In this document: positions 17,205 through 26,051 of the stretch, piece after piece | Numbering within the stretch: position 1 is the first letter of the stretch | Layout: the number at the start of each line of letters is the position of its first letter | NCBI GenBank assembly: GCA_047601185.1 | Contig: JASGJS010000001.1 | Location: forward strand, 1,612,001-1,676,000 | Reading direction: 5' to 3' | Length of the DNA: 64,000 nt | Source: JASGJS01 sp047601185 | Lineage (GTDB): Bacteria; Pseudomonadota; Gammaproteobacteria; JAURND01 | Notes under the pieces: model-generated | What the model was told of the DNA's origin: nothing | Databases searched by the model: none | The model's input: only the letters and a program-made list of their open reading frames with translations | Program-made: the position numbers and the translations under genes

Positions 17205-18383
17205 CTATAAAGATTTGTTACTCCTCATATGAATAAAATGATTGGTTGCTTCTCTTGCCGTTTTATCAGCACTTATAATAACAGCTAAGCTATCTGCAGC
17301 GTCAACTGTATTCTGTGCTAATGCCCTTTCAATTAAAATCGGGATATCGGTGAACTTAATTTTGCCTTCTAAAAAAGCTGCAACCGCCACTTCATTGGCG
17401 GCATTTAACATGGTGGTGGCTGTGCCACCCGCTTGCCAAGCCTGCTCCGCCAAACGTAAACAAGGGTAACGCTCTAAACAGAGCGGCTTAAACGTTAATG
17501 CACCAATTTTTAGTAGATCCAACGATGCTACGCCGGCAGGAATTCGCTCAGGCCATGCTAGCGCATGGGCAATCGGTGTACGCATATCAGGATAATTCAT
17601 CTGCGCTAACATAGAGCCATCTTGATATTCGACAAGCGCATGCAAAATACTTTGAGGATGTAACACCACTTCGATCGTCGCTTGCGTATATTGAAACAGC
17701 CAATGTGCCTCAATCATTTCCAAGCCCTTATTCATCATCGTAGAGCTGTCTACGGTAATTTTTTTGCCCATGCTCCAGTTCGGATGAGTACAAGCCTGCT
17801 CGGGGGTGACATCAGCCAAGGCAGATAAAGGCAAATCACGAAAAGCCCCTCCAGATGCCGTCAAGATAATCCGTTTAACGGGTTGATTCGCCTGATGGTG
17901 CGGCAGACATTGAAAAACTGCATTATGCTCACTGTCTACAGGTAACACTGTTGCACCATGTTGTTGAGCCGTCTGCATAAATAATGCACCCGCCATCACC
18001 AATACTTCTTTATTCGCTAATAAGATTTTTTTACCGTGTTGAGCAGCCGCTAAGGTTGGCAATAAACCCGCAGCCCCTACAATTCCGGCCATCACAGTAT
18101 CGACAGCAGGATGCTGGGCCACTTCAACGAGGGCCGCCTCCCCTGATAAAACTTCTGTCTCACTCCCTGCTGCGCGTAATTGTTGTTGCAAATGCGTGGC
18201 AACCTGCTCATCTTGTAGCACCGCGTAACGAGGTTGATATAACAAACATTGCGTTAATAAACGAGAGACGTTTTGATGCGCGGTTAAAGCAAAAATTTTG
18301 AAGCGATCAGGATTTAGGCTCACAACTTGTAAAGTCTGAACACCAATGGAACCGGTGGAGCCTAAAATAGTTAATGTTTGCAT
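17205..18383 (-). CDS. dxr: 1-deoxy-D-xylulose 5-phosphate reductoisomerase
   Basis: Second enzyme of the MEP isoprenoid pathway (IspC). The NADPH-binding motif LGSTGSIGVQT lies at residues 7-17; LLANKEVLVMAG, the metal-binding DSEHNAVFQCL and the ASGGAF loop follow. 392 residues. It follows cdsA by 12 bp and shares the transcript with uppS, which uses the isoprenoid product. Confidence 0.96.
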   Translation of the reverse strand: MQTLTILGSTGSIGVQTLQVVSLNPDRFKIFALTAHQNVSRLLTQCLLYQPRYAVLQDEQVATHLQQQLRAAGSETEVLSGEAALVEVAQHPAVDTVMAGIVGAAGLLPTLAAAQHGKKILLANKEVLVMAGALFMQTAQQHGATVLPVDSEHNAVFQCLPHHQANQPVKRIILTASGGAFRDLPLSALADVTPEQACTHPNWSMGKKITVDSSTMMNKGLEMIEAHWLFQYTQATIEVVLHPQSILHALVEYQDGSMLAQMNYPDMRTPIAHALAWPERIPAGVASLDLLKIGALTFKPLCLERYPCLRLAEQAWQAGGTATTMLNAANEVAVAAFLEGKIKFTDIPILIERALAQNTVDAADSLAVIISADKTAREATNHFIHMRSNKSL

Positions 18384-18395
18384 AGAGCCTCTATA

Positions 18396-19214
18396 CTAAA
18401 CATGACCTTTGCCTAAGAACCCCAAAAATAACAAACCTAAAGCAAAGAACGGTGCGGCACTCATTAAACTATCCACACGATCTAAAATACCGCCATGACC
18501 TGGCAAAATATTGCCACTGTCTTTCACTCCAGCATGGCGCTTTATTAAACTTTCAAATAAATCGCCCACGACAGAAAGCATCGCTGTTAATAAGGCTAAT
18601 CCTAAAAAATAACCATATTGCAAAGGCGTATTTACAATCCATAACCCCATGATGGCAGCCACAACAATAGCCACAATCATTCCACCGAATACCCCTTCAA
18701 TGGATTTACCTGGGCTAACCTGCGGCGCCAATTTGCGTTTTCCCCATTTACGACCTACGAAATAAGCACCCGTATCTGCACCACAAATGATTAAAATTAA
18801 GATCAATAACGTGAGAATTCCGTGTGGTTGCATTCGGATAAAATTCAGGCTGTACCAGGTTGTCGCCAATAGCCACACCCCTGAACTATAAGCGATCCCT
18901 TTTGAGTCTAATAAAATCGCTCGATGGGCAGGTCGAAATACCAGATAAATTAGCGGTAACCAGCTGAGCACGGCTAAAGCCAACACTAACATTTCAGGCA
19001 ACTGCCACAATAGCCACAAGATGCCCGCTGTCACCACTAGATATAACACACGCCAAGGGATTGAAACGATTTTGATTAAACGGGTCCATTCCCAGGCACC
19101 TAGCAATACGATGAAAGCTGTCACCAGCGCAAATCCACCCGCCGGCAAATAGAAAATACACAGTAATAATAAAATAATTAAAATCACGCCAGTATAAATA
19201 CGTTGTTTTAACAT
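18396..19214 (-). CDS. cdsA: Phosphatidate cytidylyltransferase
   Basis: Makes CDP-diacylglycerol from phosphatidate and CTP at the inner membrane. It has multiple hydrophobic segments and the family signature SLIKRHAGVKD...PGHGGILDRVDS near residues 220-250. 272 residues. Its ATG overlaps the uppS 3' end by 7 bp, indicating coupled translation. Confidence 0.95.
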   Translation of the reverse strand: MLKQRIYTGVILIILLLLCIFYLPAGGFALVTAFIVLLGAWEWTRLIKIVSIPWRVLYLVVTAGILWLLWQLPEMLVLALAVLSWLPLIYLVFRPAHRAILLDSKGIAYSSGVWLLATTWYSLNFIRMQPHGILTLLILILIICGADTGAYFVGRKWGKRKLAPQVSPGKSIEGVFGGMIVAIVVAAIMGLWIVNTPLQYGYFLGLALLTAMLSVVGDLFESLIKRHAGVKDSGNILPGHGGILDRVDSLMSAAPFFALGLLFLGFLGKGHV

Positions 19215-19924
19215 GATTTTGCAGGCTCTGAGATTAAACCATAACGGCGTTGACGCTTAGAGAAGGCTAACAAAGCTTTAGCAAAACAGTCTGCATCAAA
19301 ATCTGGCCATAGAGTTTCTGTAAAATATAACTCTGTGTATGCGAACTGCCATAACATAAAATTGCTGATGCGCTGTTCTCCGCTGGTGCGGATAAATAAA
19401 TCCGGTTCGGGCAAATCGGCTATACTTAACGCATCTTGCAAGGTTTGATACTGAATGTCTTGTGGCTGTAGTTTCCCTTGTGCAACTTTTTCGGCAACTT
19501 GTTGAACCGCTTGCAAAATATCCCAACGGCCACTGTAGTTAAAAGCGATGATTAAAGTTAAAGTTTGATGGTGTGCAGTGACTTTTTCAATTTCATCAAT
19601 TTTATCGCAAATCTGCGGCGCAATACGGCTTTTATCCCCAATGACTTTTAAACGGATATCATTTTTGATAAAGGCTTCGGCTTGACAGTCTAAATTTTTA
19701 ACAAATAACTGCATTAGAAAATTGACTTCATCCGCAGGACGCCCCCAATTTTCGATGCCAAAAGCAAACAAGGTTAAAATTTTGATCTTGGATTCAATCG
19801 CTGCTTTAATAATTTTTTCGACGGCTTTAATGCCTTCCTCATGACCAGCAACACGTGTTAGGCCACGACGTTCGGCCCAACGACCATTACCATCCATTAT
19901 CACTGCAACATGACGAGGCAACAT
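19208..19924 (-). CDS. uppS: Undecaprenyl diphosphate synthase
   Basis: Cis-prenyltransferase making the C55 carrier for peptidoglycan and O-antigen. It has MDGNGRWAERRGL with Asp11, GHEEG and the C-terminal RTSGEQRISNFMLWQ motif. 238 residues. It lies 10 bp after frr in the conserved frr-uppS-cdsA-dxr order. Confidence 0.96.
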   Translation of the reverse strand: MLPRHVAVIMDGNGRWAERRGLTRVAGHEEGIKAVEKIIKAAIESKIKILTLFAFGIENWGRPADEVNFLMQLFVKNLDCQAEAFIKNDIRLKVIGDKSRIAPQICDKIDEIEKVTAHHQTLTLIIAFNYSGRWDILQAVQQVAEKVAQGKLQPQDIQYQTLQDALSIADLPEPDLFIRTSGEQRISNFMLWQFAYTELYFTETLWPDFDADCFAKALLAFSKRQRRYGLISEPAKSC

Positions 19925-19934
19925 AGAATTCCAG

Positions 19935-20495
19935 TTAAATTTCCATTAATTCCGCTTCTTTTGTGGCTAATAGCTTATCAATCTCAGCGATAAATTTATC
20001 GGTTTGTTTTTGAATTTCAGTTTGACCCCGACGTTCTTCGTCCTCATTTAAGGTTTTTGCCTTCAGTTGGTCTTTTAACGCTTGGTTGCTGTCACGACGC
20101 ACATTGCGTACCGCAATTTTAGCGTTTTCGACCTCTTCCCGAACAATTTTGACTAACTCACGCCGTCTTTCTTCATTCAAGGCGGGCATCGGCACACGAA
20201 TCACATTACCTGCTGTCACCGGATTCAACCCTAAGTCAGAGGTTAAAATCGCTTTTTCGATGGCAGGAATTTGGGTTTTATCCCAAGCCGTGACCACTAG
20301 ACTACGAGCACCTTCTACACTGACGGAAGCGACTTGATTGAGCGGCATCTCATTGCCGTAGCTAGATACTTTGATGTGATCTAATAAACCAGCATTCGCT
20401 CGACCAGTTCGCACTTTAGCCAAAGCGTTTTTTAACACATCTAAACATTTACTCATACGAGCAACTGTTTCTTTACTCATTTCTTGCATGATCAT
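19935..20495 (-). CDS. frr: Ribosome recycling factor
   Basis: Splits post-termination ribosomes together with EF-G. It has the conserved KVRTGRANAGLLDHIKVSSYG and the coiled-coil RRELVKIVREEVENAKIAVRN. 186 residues. A ~170-bp REP-type inverted unit separates it from pyrH upstream; the order is otherwise classical. Confidence 0.96.
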   Translation of the reverse strand: MIMQEMSKETVARMSKCLDVLKNALAKVRTGRANAGLLDHIKVSSYGNEMPLNQVASVSVEGARSLVVTAWDKTQIPAIEKAILTSDLGLNPVTAGNVIRVPMPALNEERRRELVKIVREEVENAKIAVRNVRRDSNQALKDQLKAKTLNEDEERRGQTEIQKQTDKFIAEIDKLLATKEAELMEI

Positions 20496-20530
20496 TCTCT
20501 GACTATGTAATGAAAAAATCTAATGATTTT

Positions 20531-20700
20531 AAGCGGGCAAGCTGCCCGCGCTCCCAGACTCCAGCTAGCTTCGAAGCTGAGATTTTCTCTTATCTTAGAG
20601 CCTTTCCCGTCTTTTTAAAAGCCTCTATCTCATCTCAGATTGAGGAACTGCATTTGAACTAATGACTTGAACTTGGGAGCGCGGGCAGCTTGCTCGCTTA
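20531..20700. repeat. REP-type inverted unit (~170 bp) between frr and pyrH
   Basis: The left arm AGCGGGCAAGCTGCCCGCGC (continuing TCCCA) and the inverted right arm TGGGAGCGCGGGCAGCTTGC (continuing TCGCT, one mismatch) bound ~120 bp of AT-rich sequence. Size and ends match the 172-bp units at 13501-14196, though the internal sequence differs. It lies inside the tsf-pyrH-frr transcript. Confidence 0.85.
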
Positions 20701-20705
20701 CTATT

Positions 20706-21422
20706 TTAATTATGAACCAGCGTTCCTTCATCTTCCCCTAAGACAATACGTAATATCGAACCAGGCTTAGCCATATTAAAGACCCGTAACATCATCCCAT
20801 GATCTCGACATTGACAGAAGGAGGCTAAATCCATCACCGCCAACTCTTTTTCTAACACTTCTCGATAGGTGAGCTGGTGATACAGTTTAGCATTTTTGTC
20901 TTTTAAAGGATCTGCGGTATAAATCCCATCGACTTGGGTGGCTTTTAAGATAATATCCGCCTCAATTTCAATGCCGCGCAAGCTCGCTGCAGAATCTGTG
21001 GTCACAAGTGGATTACCCGTTCCGCCTGCAAAAATGACGACTCGGCCTTTTTGTAAATGATGAATGGCTTTACGTCGATCATAGTGGTCCACCACTCCAG
21101 ACATCGGAATGGCGGAAAGGATGCGGGTGGGTAAATGTGCGCGCTCAAAAGCATCACGCAATGCTAATGCATTCATTAAGGTGGCTAACATCCCCATATA
21201 ATCACTGGTAATGCGGCCAATTCCAGCTTGTGCGAGAGTGGTACCCCGAAATAGATTACCTCCTCCAATCACAATCCCCACCTGAACTTTAAGATCCACA
21301 ATTTGTCGAATTTCTGAAGCCATACGATCCAAAATGACGGGATCAATCCCATAATGGGTGTTCCCCATCAAGGCTTCTCCGCTCATTTTCAATAGAATCC
21401 GTTGATATTTGACCTCCGTCAT
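20706..21422 (-). CDS. pyrH: UMP kinase
   Basis: Hexameric bacterial UMP kinase of the amino acid kinase fold. It has LLKMSGEAL, the nucleotide loop VIGGGNLFRG and FAGGTGNPLVTTD. 238 residues. It follows tsf by 5 bp. The three terminal residues LVHN end just before the REP element. Confidence 0.96.
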   Translation of the reverse strand: MTEVKYQRILLKMSGEALMGNTHYGIDPVILDRMASEIRQIVDLKVQVGIVIGGGNLFRGTTLAQAGIGRITSDYMGMLATLMNALALRDAFERAHLPTRILSAIPMSGVVDHYDRRKAIHHLQKGRVVIFAGGTGNPLVTTDSAASLRGIEIEADIILKATQVDGIYTADPLKDKNAKLYHQLTYREVLEKELAVMDLASFCQCRDHGMMLRVFNMAKPGSILRIVLGEDEGTLVHN

Positions 21423-21427
21423 TCTCT

Positions 21428-22309
21428 TTACTCCCCGACTTGCGCTCGAACGGCTTGAGCAAAATCCTCGACGACTTTTTCGATGCCTTCCCCAACTTCA
21501 AAACGGATAAATGCTGAAACTTCCGTGCCCCCTTCTTTGAGTAAGGTCGCAATATTTTTAGCGGGATCTTTCACAAAGGGTTGGCCCAATAAAGTTACCT
21601 CATTTAAGAATTTCTGAATTCGACCGCCAATCATTTTCTCGATAATATCAGCAGATTTGCCACTATCTTTAGATTGCGCTCTAAAAATTTCTTTTTCATT
21701 TTCGATTAAATCAGCGGGCACGTTATCAGCATGAATCGTTAAAGGATTCGCAGCGGCAATGTGCATGGCTAAATCTTTGGCTAATTCAGTATTAGGCTTC
21801 GATAGGGCCACTAAAGCGCCAATTCGACCACCATGGGTATAACATCCCACGATGCCGGTGCTTTGAATTAAGCCGATGCGTCGAATTTGAATATTTTCGC
21901 CCAGTTTACTGACCAATTCTTGACGCACTTGTTCAACGGTTCGACCGTCTTCCAATGCAATTTCGCATAGCTTTTCGACTTCAACCACACGATGTTGTAA
22001 AGCGGCTTTAACCACTTCTGTCGAAAATTGCACGAAATTGGAATCCCGTGCGACAAAGTCGGTTTCGCAATTGACTTCAACCATCGCTGCGGTCAACCCA
22101 TTGTCACTCACTTCCGTGGCAATTCGACCTTCTGCAGCAATGCGGCCTGCTTTCTTGGCCGCTTTGGTAATACCCGCTTCACGCATGGCTTTAATCGCCG
22201 CTTCAATATCGCCATTGGCTTCAGTTAAGGCTTTTTTGCATTCCATCATGCCTGCGCCGGTTAATTCTCGCAGTTCTTTAACTTGGTTTGCTGTGATAGT
22301 GACGCTCAT
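21428..22309 (-). CDS. tsf: Elongation factor Ts
   Basis: Nucleotide exchange factor for EF-Tu. The N-terminal UBA-like segment ELRELTGAGMMECKKAL, then VEVNCETDFVARDSNF, define it. 293 residues, close to E. coli Tsf. Its ATG overlaps the rpsB stop codon (ATGA). Confidence 0.97.
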   Translation of the reverse strand: MSVTITANQVKELRELTGAGMMECKKALTEANGDIEAAIKAMREAGITKAAKKAGRIAAEGRIATEVSDNGLTAAMVEVNCETDFVARDSNFVQFSTEVVKAALQHRVVEVEKLCEIALEDGRTVEQVRQELVSKLGENIQIRRIGLIQSTGIVGCYTHGGRIGALVALSKPNTELAKDLAMHIAAANPLTIHADNVPADLIENEKEIFRAQSKDSGKSADIIEKMIGGRIQKFLNEVTLLGQPFVKDPAKNIATLLKEGGTEVSAFIRFEVGEGIEKVVEDFAQAVRAQVGE

Positions 22310-23229
22310 GTGTTATCTCCACTGGAGGATTCTTCTTTTTTAGCTTCTGTTTGCGCAGTGGCTTTTTTAGCGGGTGCGGATTTCACCACAACTTTAGGGC
22401 GATTTTGAGGGGCACTTTTGTCTTGTGCTGCCCCTTCGCCTGCAGCTTTTTTAACGGTCTTTTTAATCACCTGCTTATGACGTTCAGGTTTTTCAGGCGC
22501 TGGTTCATCGCCTTTTTCTTTCATTTGGGCTGCCATTTCTTCTGCGATATGCTGTTTAGCATCCAAAATTGCATCTGCCGCACCCTGACAATATAAACGA
22601 ATGGCTCGCATCGAATCATCGTTACCGGGAACCATATAATCAATACCATTCGGATTATAATTGGTATCAACGATGGCAATCACAGGAATACCGAGTCGCT
22701 TAGCTTCTGCTACAGCGGTTTTTTCGTGACCAATGTCAATGATAAAGAGGGCATCTGGTAAGCCACCCATATCTTTAATCCCGCTTAAGCTGACTTCTAA
22801 CTTGCTTAATTCGCGCAGCAACATCAAACCTTCTTTCTTAGTCAAGCGTTCGAGGCTGCCATCGTCGCGCATGGTTTCTAATTCACGCAGGCGTTTGATC
22901 GATTGACGGATGGTTTTATAGTTGGTTAGCATACCGCCTAACCAGCGTTTGTCGACAAAAGGCATGCCACAGCGCTGAGCTTCTTCGCGGATGCTCTCTT
23001 GCGCGGCAGGTTTGGTGCCGACAAATAAAATTTTACCGCGATTCATAGCGATACGACCCAATACATTTTGGGCTTCGCGGAATAAGGGCAAGCTATGTTC
23101 TAAGTTGATAATATGAATTTGATGGCGGGAACCAAAAATATAAGGGGCCATCTTGGGGTGCCAGTAGCGTTCTTGGTGACCAAAATGCACCCCGGCATCT
23201 AACATTTGACGCATGGTAACAGTAGACAT
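22306..23229 (-). CDS. rpsB: 30S ribosomal protein S2 with long C-terminal tail
   Basis: Small-subunit protein S2. The core (residues 1 to about 240) is standard, starting MRQMLDAGVHFGHQ and including RWLGGMLTNYKTIRQS. The protein is 307 residues against about 241 in E. coli. The extra ~60-residue tail is rich in Lys, Ala, Glu and Pro and looks disordered. Such tails occur sporadically in S2; its role is unknown. GGAG precedes the ATG. It heads the operon through tsf, pyrH and frr. Confidence 0.97.
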   Translation of the reverse strand: MSTVTMRQMLDAGVHFGHQERYWHPKMAPYIFGSRHQIHIINLEHSLPLFREAQNVLGRIAMNRGKILFVGTKPAAQESIREEAQRCGMPFVDKRWLGGMLTNYKTIRQSIKRLRELETMRDDGSLERLTKKEGLMLLRELSKLEVSLSGIKDMGGLPDALFIIDIGHEKTAVAEAKRLGIPVIAIVDTNYNPNGIDYMVPGNDDSMRAIRLYCQGAADAILDAKQHIAEEMAAQMKEKGDEPAPEKPERHKQVIKKTVKKAAGEGAAQDKSAPQNRPKVVVKSAPAKKATAQTEAKKEESSSGDNT

Positions 23230-23265
23230 ACATTCTCCGATTAGGGTTAAGCCTCCCTACACCCC

Positions 23266-23311
23266 GTAGATTGATCCGTTCTATTGGATAGAATCAGACA
23301 CCCCAATCTAC
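23266..23311 (-). promoter_or_regulatory. Hairpin in the rpsB 5' leader, candidate S2 autoregulatory element
   Basis: In the ~180-nt leader between a good promoter and the rpsB ATG, GTAGATTG and CAATCTAC form an 8-bp perfect stem around ~30 nt containing further pairing. In Gammaproteobacteria rpsB leaders are known to fold and be bound by S2 for feedback control of rpsB-tsf. The equivalence here is inferred from position and structure only. Confidence 0.5.
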
Positions 23312-23411
23312 AGTGCTGGTATAGGTGTGAAGTTAAATTGGATCTTCCGGACTGCCGAGTTTAGGTTGTTTCCGGAAGAGCCGTTAAAATATTTGCTCTT
23401 TGAGCCCAGGC

Positions 23412-23440
23412 TTTATACCATAGAACGCCATCGACATCAA
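23412..23440 (-). promoter_or_regulatory. Candidate sigma-70 promoter of rpsB
   Basis: Read on the minus strand: TTGATG, 17 nt, TATAAA, with TGG before the -10 box (extended -10). It lies about 180 nt upstream of the rpsB start, in the divergent gap with map. Confidence 0.6.
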
Positions 23441-23453
23441 TTGCGAGTTTATT

Positions 23454-24233
23454 ATGTCCACGTTGATTAAAAGCCCTGAAGAAATCACTAAAATGCGTGA
23501 AGCGGGTCGTTTAGCCGCTGAAGTGCTCACCATGATAGAACCTTATGTTAAACCTGGGGTCACTACCGATGAGCTGAATCAAATTTGTCATGATTATATC
23601 GTGAATCAGCAACATGCCATCCCCGCGCCGCTTAATTATCGAGGCTTCCCCAAATCGATTTGTACTTCTGTCAATCATGTGATTTGCCATGGTATCCCCG
23701 GCCCTAAAAAATTAAAAGATGGCGATATTATCAATATTGATGTCACAGTTAAAAAGGATGATTATCATGGCGATACCAGCAAAATGTTTTTTGTCGGTAA
23801 GCCCTCCATCCTCGCCGAGCGCTTAGTGAAAACCACTCAAGAATGTCTTTATCTGGGGATCAAACTGGTTAAACCGGGCCAATATTTAGGCACAATTGGG
23901 GCTGCTATTCAACAGCATGCAGAAGCGCAGGGATTTTCGGTGGTGAGAGAATATTGTGGACATGGAATTGGTAAGATTTTCCATGAAGATCCGCAAGTGT
24001 TGCATTACGGAGTCGCCAATACTGGGTTCCAATTACAGGCGGGAATGACGTTTACAATTGAACCGATGATTAATGCGGGGAGTCGGTTTAATAAGCTGTT
24101 GCCAGATGGGTGGACGGTGGTGACGAAAGACCATGCTTTGTCAGCGCAATGGGAACATACATTGTTGGTGACAGAAATGGGGGTTGAAGTTTTGACAATT
24201 AGGCCGGAAGAAGTGGTTGAAAATCTTTTTTAA
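23454..24233 (+). CDS. map: Methionine aminopeptidase, type I
   Basis: Removes the initiator methionine from nascent proteins. The dinuclear metal ligands are all visible: Asp96, Asp107, His170, Glu203 and Glu234. 259 residues, type Ia without zinc-finger extension. It is divergent from rpsB, the usual arrangement. The stop codon is followed after 2 nt by a type-2 repeat. Confidence 0.97.
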   Translation: MSTLIKSPEEITKMREAGRLAAEVLTMIEPYVKPGVTTDELNQICHDYIVNQQHAIPAPLNYRGFPKSICTSVNHVICHGIPGPKKLKDGDIINIDVTVKKDDYHGDTSKMFFVGKPSILAERLVKTTQECLYLGIKLVKPGQYLGTIGAAIQQHAEAQGFSVVREYCGHGIGKIFHEDPQVLHYGVANTGFQLQAGMTFTIEPMINAGSRFNKLLPDGWTVVTKDHALSAQWEHTLLVTEMGVEVLTIRPEEVVENLF

Positions 24234-24235
24234 CC

Positions 24236-24530
24236 CCCCTCATCCGGCCTATTCGGCCACCTTCTCCCACAGAGGGGAGAAGGAAACAGCTCGCCACACT
24301 CTAGCTTTGTAGCATCTGAAATCTACATCAACGACTTCCCACAAAAGAAGGTAGAACAATACCAGTGGCTCCTGTTAGGTTAGCTCAAAGTCAAAAGTAA
24401 AAAAGCTGGTAAAATTTAAAGTCTAACAAGGAGAAGCTTTGAGTTAGATTCAGACTACAAAGATTAAAGTGGTGAGCTGTTTCCTTCTCCCCTTGTGGGA
24501 GAAGGTGCCCGAATAGGGCGGATGAGGGGG
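24236..24530. repeat. Inverted pair of type-2 repeats flanking ~170 bp
   Basis: A forward copy starts at 24236 and an inverted copy ends at 24530 (...GGGCGGATGAGGGGG). Both continue inward with CAGCTC(G/A)CCAC and a (C)TTTGTAG segment, so the two outer ~90 bp are mutually inverted. The same pairing forms each unit of the 49-50 kb tandem array. The centre shows no coding capacity. Confidence 0.85.
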
Positions 24531-24760
24531 AAAACAAAAATTCACGTCCTTGTGAATGACACCTAACGTTCCGTGCTAGATGTTAAAATCGATAATTCTT
24601 TAAGAAATCACCTGGCTCGTGACTGCATCATCCTTGCTGCCGATATCCATCCATGGATTATCATCCTTGAAATGAGGCTCCTTCAATGCTCAAGTTTCCT
24701 GCGTACCAAGTGATTTCTATGGAAAGTATTAAACCATGTTATGAGCGGCCAAAATGTAAG
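24531..24760. other. Non-coding spacer with weak inverted repeat
   Basis: No gene is supported. AGAAATCAC near 24603 is complementary to GTGATTTCT ending near 24718, bracketing ~115 bp. Function unknown. Confidence 0.3.
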
Positions 24761-25108
24761 TCATTGGCCAGGGGGAATGTAATGTAATGTCGATTCTATA
24801 TCCAACAGTTTACCCCTCAAATTACCCAATACATCATCTACCTGTTGATTTTCGAGCGAATTTTTGATCACAACTTTCCAGTCCGCCTTTTTAACTCTCA
24901 AGCTATTCTGGATGTCTTTGAGTCGATAAAAGGTGTCTTTAATTTCATCTTCATTATCTTGGCTTTGCACCAAAATAACCACTTTCTTTTTTAAGAATTG
25001 GATTTCATCCGATAGTTCTTCTAAATTTTTTTTAATCTGATCTAAATGGCTTTTTTGAGCTATCGAATGAACAGATGAAGTATCAATCTTTTTAAGTAAG
25101 TTTGCCAT
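24761..25108 (-). CDS. Small coiled-coil protein, 115 aa, unknown function
   Basis: I do not recognise this family. It is predicted cytoplasmic, mostly helical and charged, with heptad-like stretches (IKKNLEELSDEIQFLKKKV, residues about 21-39) and a second helix around IKDTFYRLKDIQNSLRV. I chose the ATG at 25108 (MANLLKKIDTSS). A longer frame runs to 25219, but its N-terminal residues are encoded by palindromic element B and are unlikely to be native. The ribosome-binding site is weak (GGGGG). It lies between repeat-rich sequence and element B, without an operon partner. Confidence 0.55.
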   Translation of the reverse strand: MANLLKKIDTSSVHSIAQKSHLDQIKKNLEELSDEIQFLKKKVVILVQSQDNEDEIKDTFYRLKDIQNSLRVKKADWKVVIKNSLENQQVDDVLGNLRGKLLDIESTLHYIPPGQ

Positions 25109-25152
25109 GTGCGCCCCCACGTAAATATCACTACTCTTACTATTATTATAGC

Positions 25153-25350
25153 GTATCCATGCCGCACATTCTAAGGCAAGCTCGATGCCCTGAATAGGCA
25201 GGAGGCGTCGTCCCCGCATGGATGCGGGGATCCAGTTGCAGGAAGCAAAACTTTACATCCCTGTATTCTGGATCCCGGCGTCCATGCCGGGACGACGCCT
25301 CCTGCCTCATTTTCAGCTTAAGCCTCCCTTAGAATGTGCTAAATGGATAC
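25153..25350. repeat. MITE-like palindromic element, copy B (~198 bp)
   Basis: Same family as 839-1035: terminal GTATCCATGCCGCACATTCT and right end AGAATGTGCTAAATGGATAC, with the GGCGTCGTCC / GGATCC palindromic core. It ends 7 bp from the coq7 stop codon and extends the upstream reading frame of the small coiled-coil gene. Confidence 0.87.
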
Positions 25351-25357
25351 ATTCTCC

Positions 25358-25993
25358 CTAAACATAAGCTGCCGTCGTCGTCATCACCTTAGAACAAATT
25401 CTCATAATAACCTTAATAAATTCAGGGAGTTCCGCAGCCCCGGCAGTTTGCGCCACGGTGGCGTGACCCAACTCCTCTTCCTGCATTTTTAGCAATATTT
25501 TAATGGTTTTTATGTCTTGTTTAGAAACTTTCTCAAGGTGATGGGATAGATGCATCACCACTTGTTTTTCAGTTTCGGCGACAAAGCCTAAATTCCAAGG
25601 ATCCCCCAATAAACCTGCCAATAAACCAATTAAAAAAGACCCGCCATACCAAACGGGATTTAAATAACTCGGATGAGAATGGAGTTCTTGTAAGCGTTGA
25701 TGACACCAAGCTAAATGGTCATTTTCCTCTTCAGCAGCATGTTGCAGCGCTTTGCGGTTCGCTGTTTGTCTAGCCGTTAGAGCTTGTGCACGATACAGGG
25801 CTTGCGCACTGATCTCACCGGCATGATTGACACGCATTAACCGCGCGCTTAATTTTCGATCTGATGCGGGAAGTGTCATTACTGGTTCATCACCAGCAGG
25901 ATAAGGGCGATGAGAGATCGCAGGACCGAGCACTGTTTTAAGGGTTTGATCGAGGTGGATAATGCAACGATCTAAAAAATTTAAGTGTCTCAT
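25358..25993 (-). CDS. coq7: Demethoxyubiquinone hydroxylase Coq7
   Basis: Di-iron monooxygenase of ubiquinone synthesis, membrane-associated. Iron ligands are visible: Glu60 (VNHAGE), Glu90 and His93 (EEENDH), Glu142 (ETEKQV), Glu174 and His177 (EEELGH). I chose the ATG at 25993 (211 residues), which has AGGA 5 nt upstream, over a start 8 codons earlier. Some gammaproteobacteria use the flavin enzyme UbiF for this step; this genome carries the Coq7 type. Element B lies directly downstream. Confidence 0.95.
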   Translation of the reverse strand: MRHLNFLDRCIIHLDQTLKTVLGPAISHRPYPAGDEPVMTLPASDRKLSARLMRVNHAGEISAQALYRAQALTARQTANRKALQHAAEEENDHLAWCHQRLQELHSHPSYLNPVWYGGSFLIGLLAGLLGDPWNLGFVAETEKQVVMHLSHHLEKVSKQDIKTIKILLKMQEEELGHATVAQTAGAAELPEFIKVIMRICSKVMTTTAAYV

Positions 25994-26051
25994 AAAAATC
26001 CTGCAACTCTTCAGCATATTTAAGGATGGAGTTCATATAGCACATAACTTT

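Noticed and set aside
25109..25219. N-terminal extension of the small coiled-coil protein
   Set aside because: The extra residues are encoded by palindromic element B and would be unrelated to the native protein.
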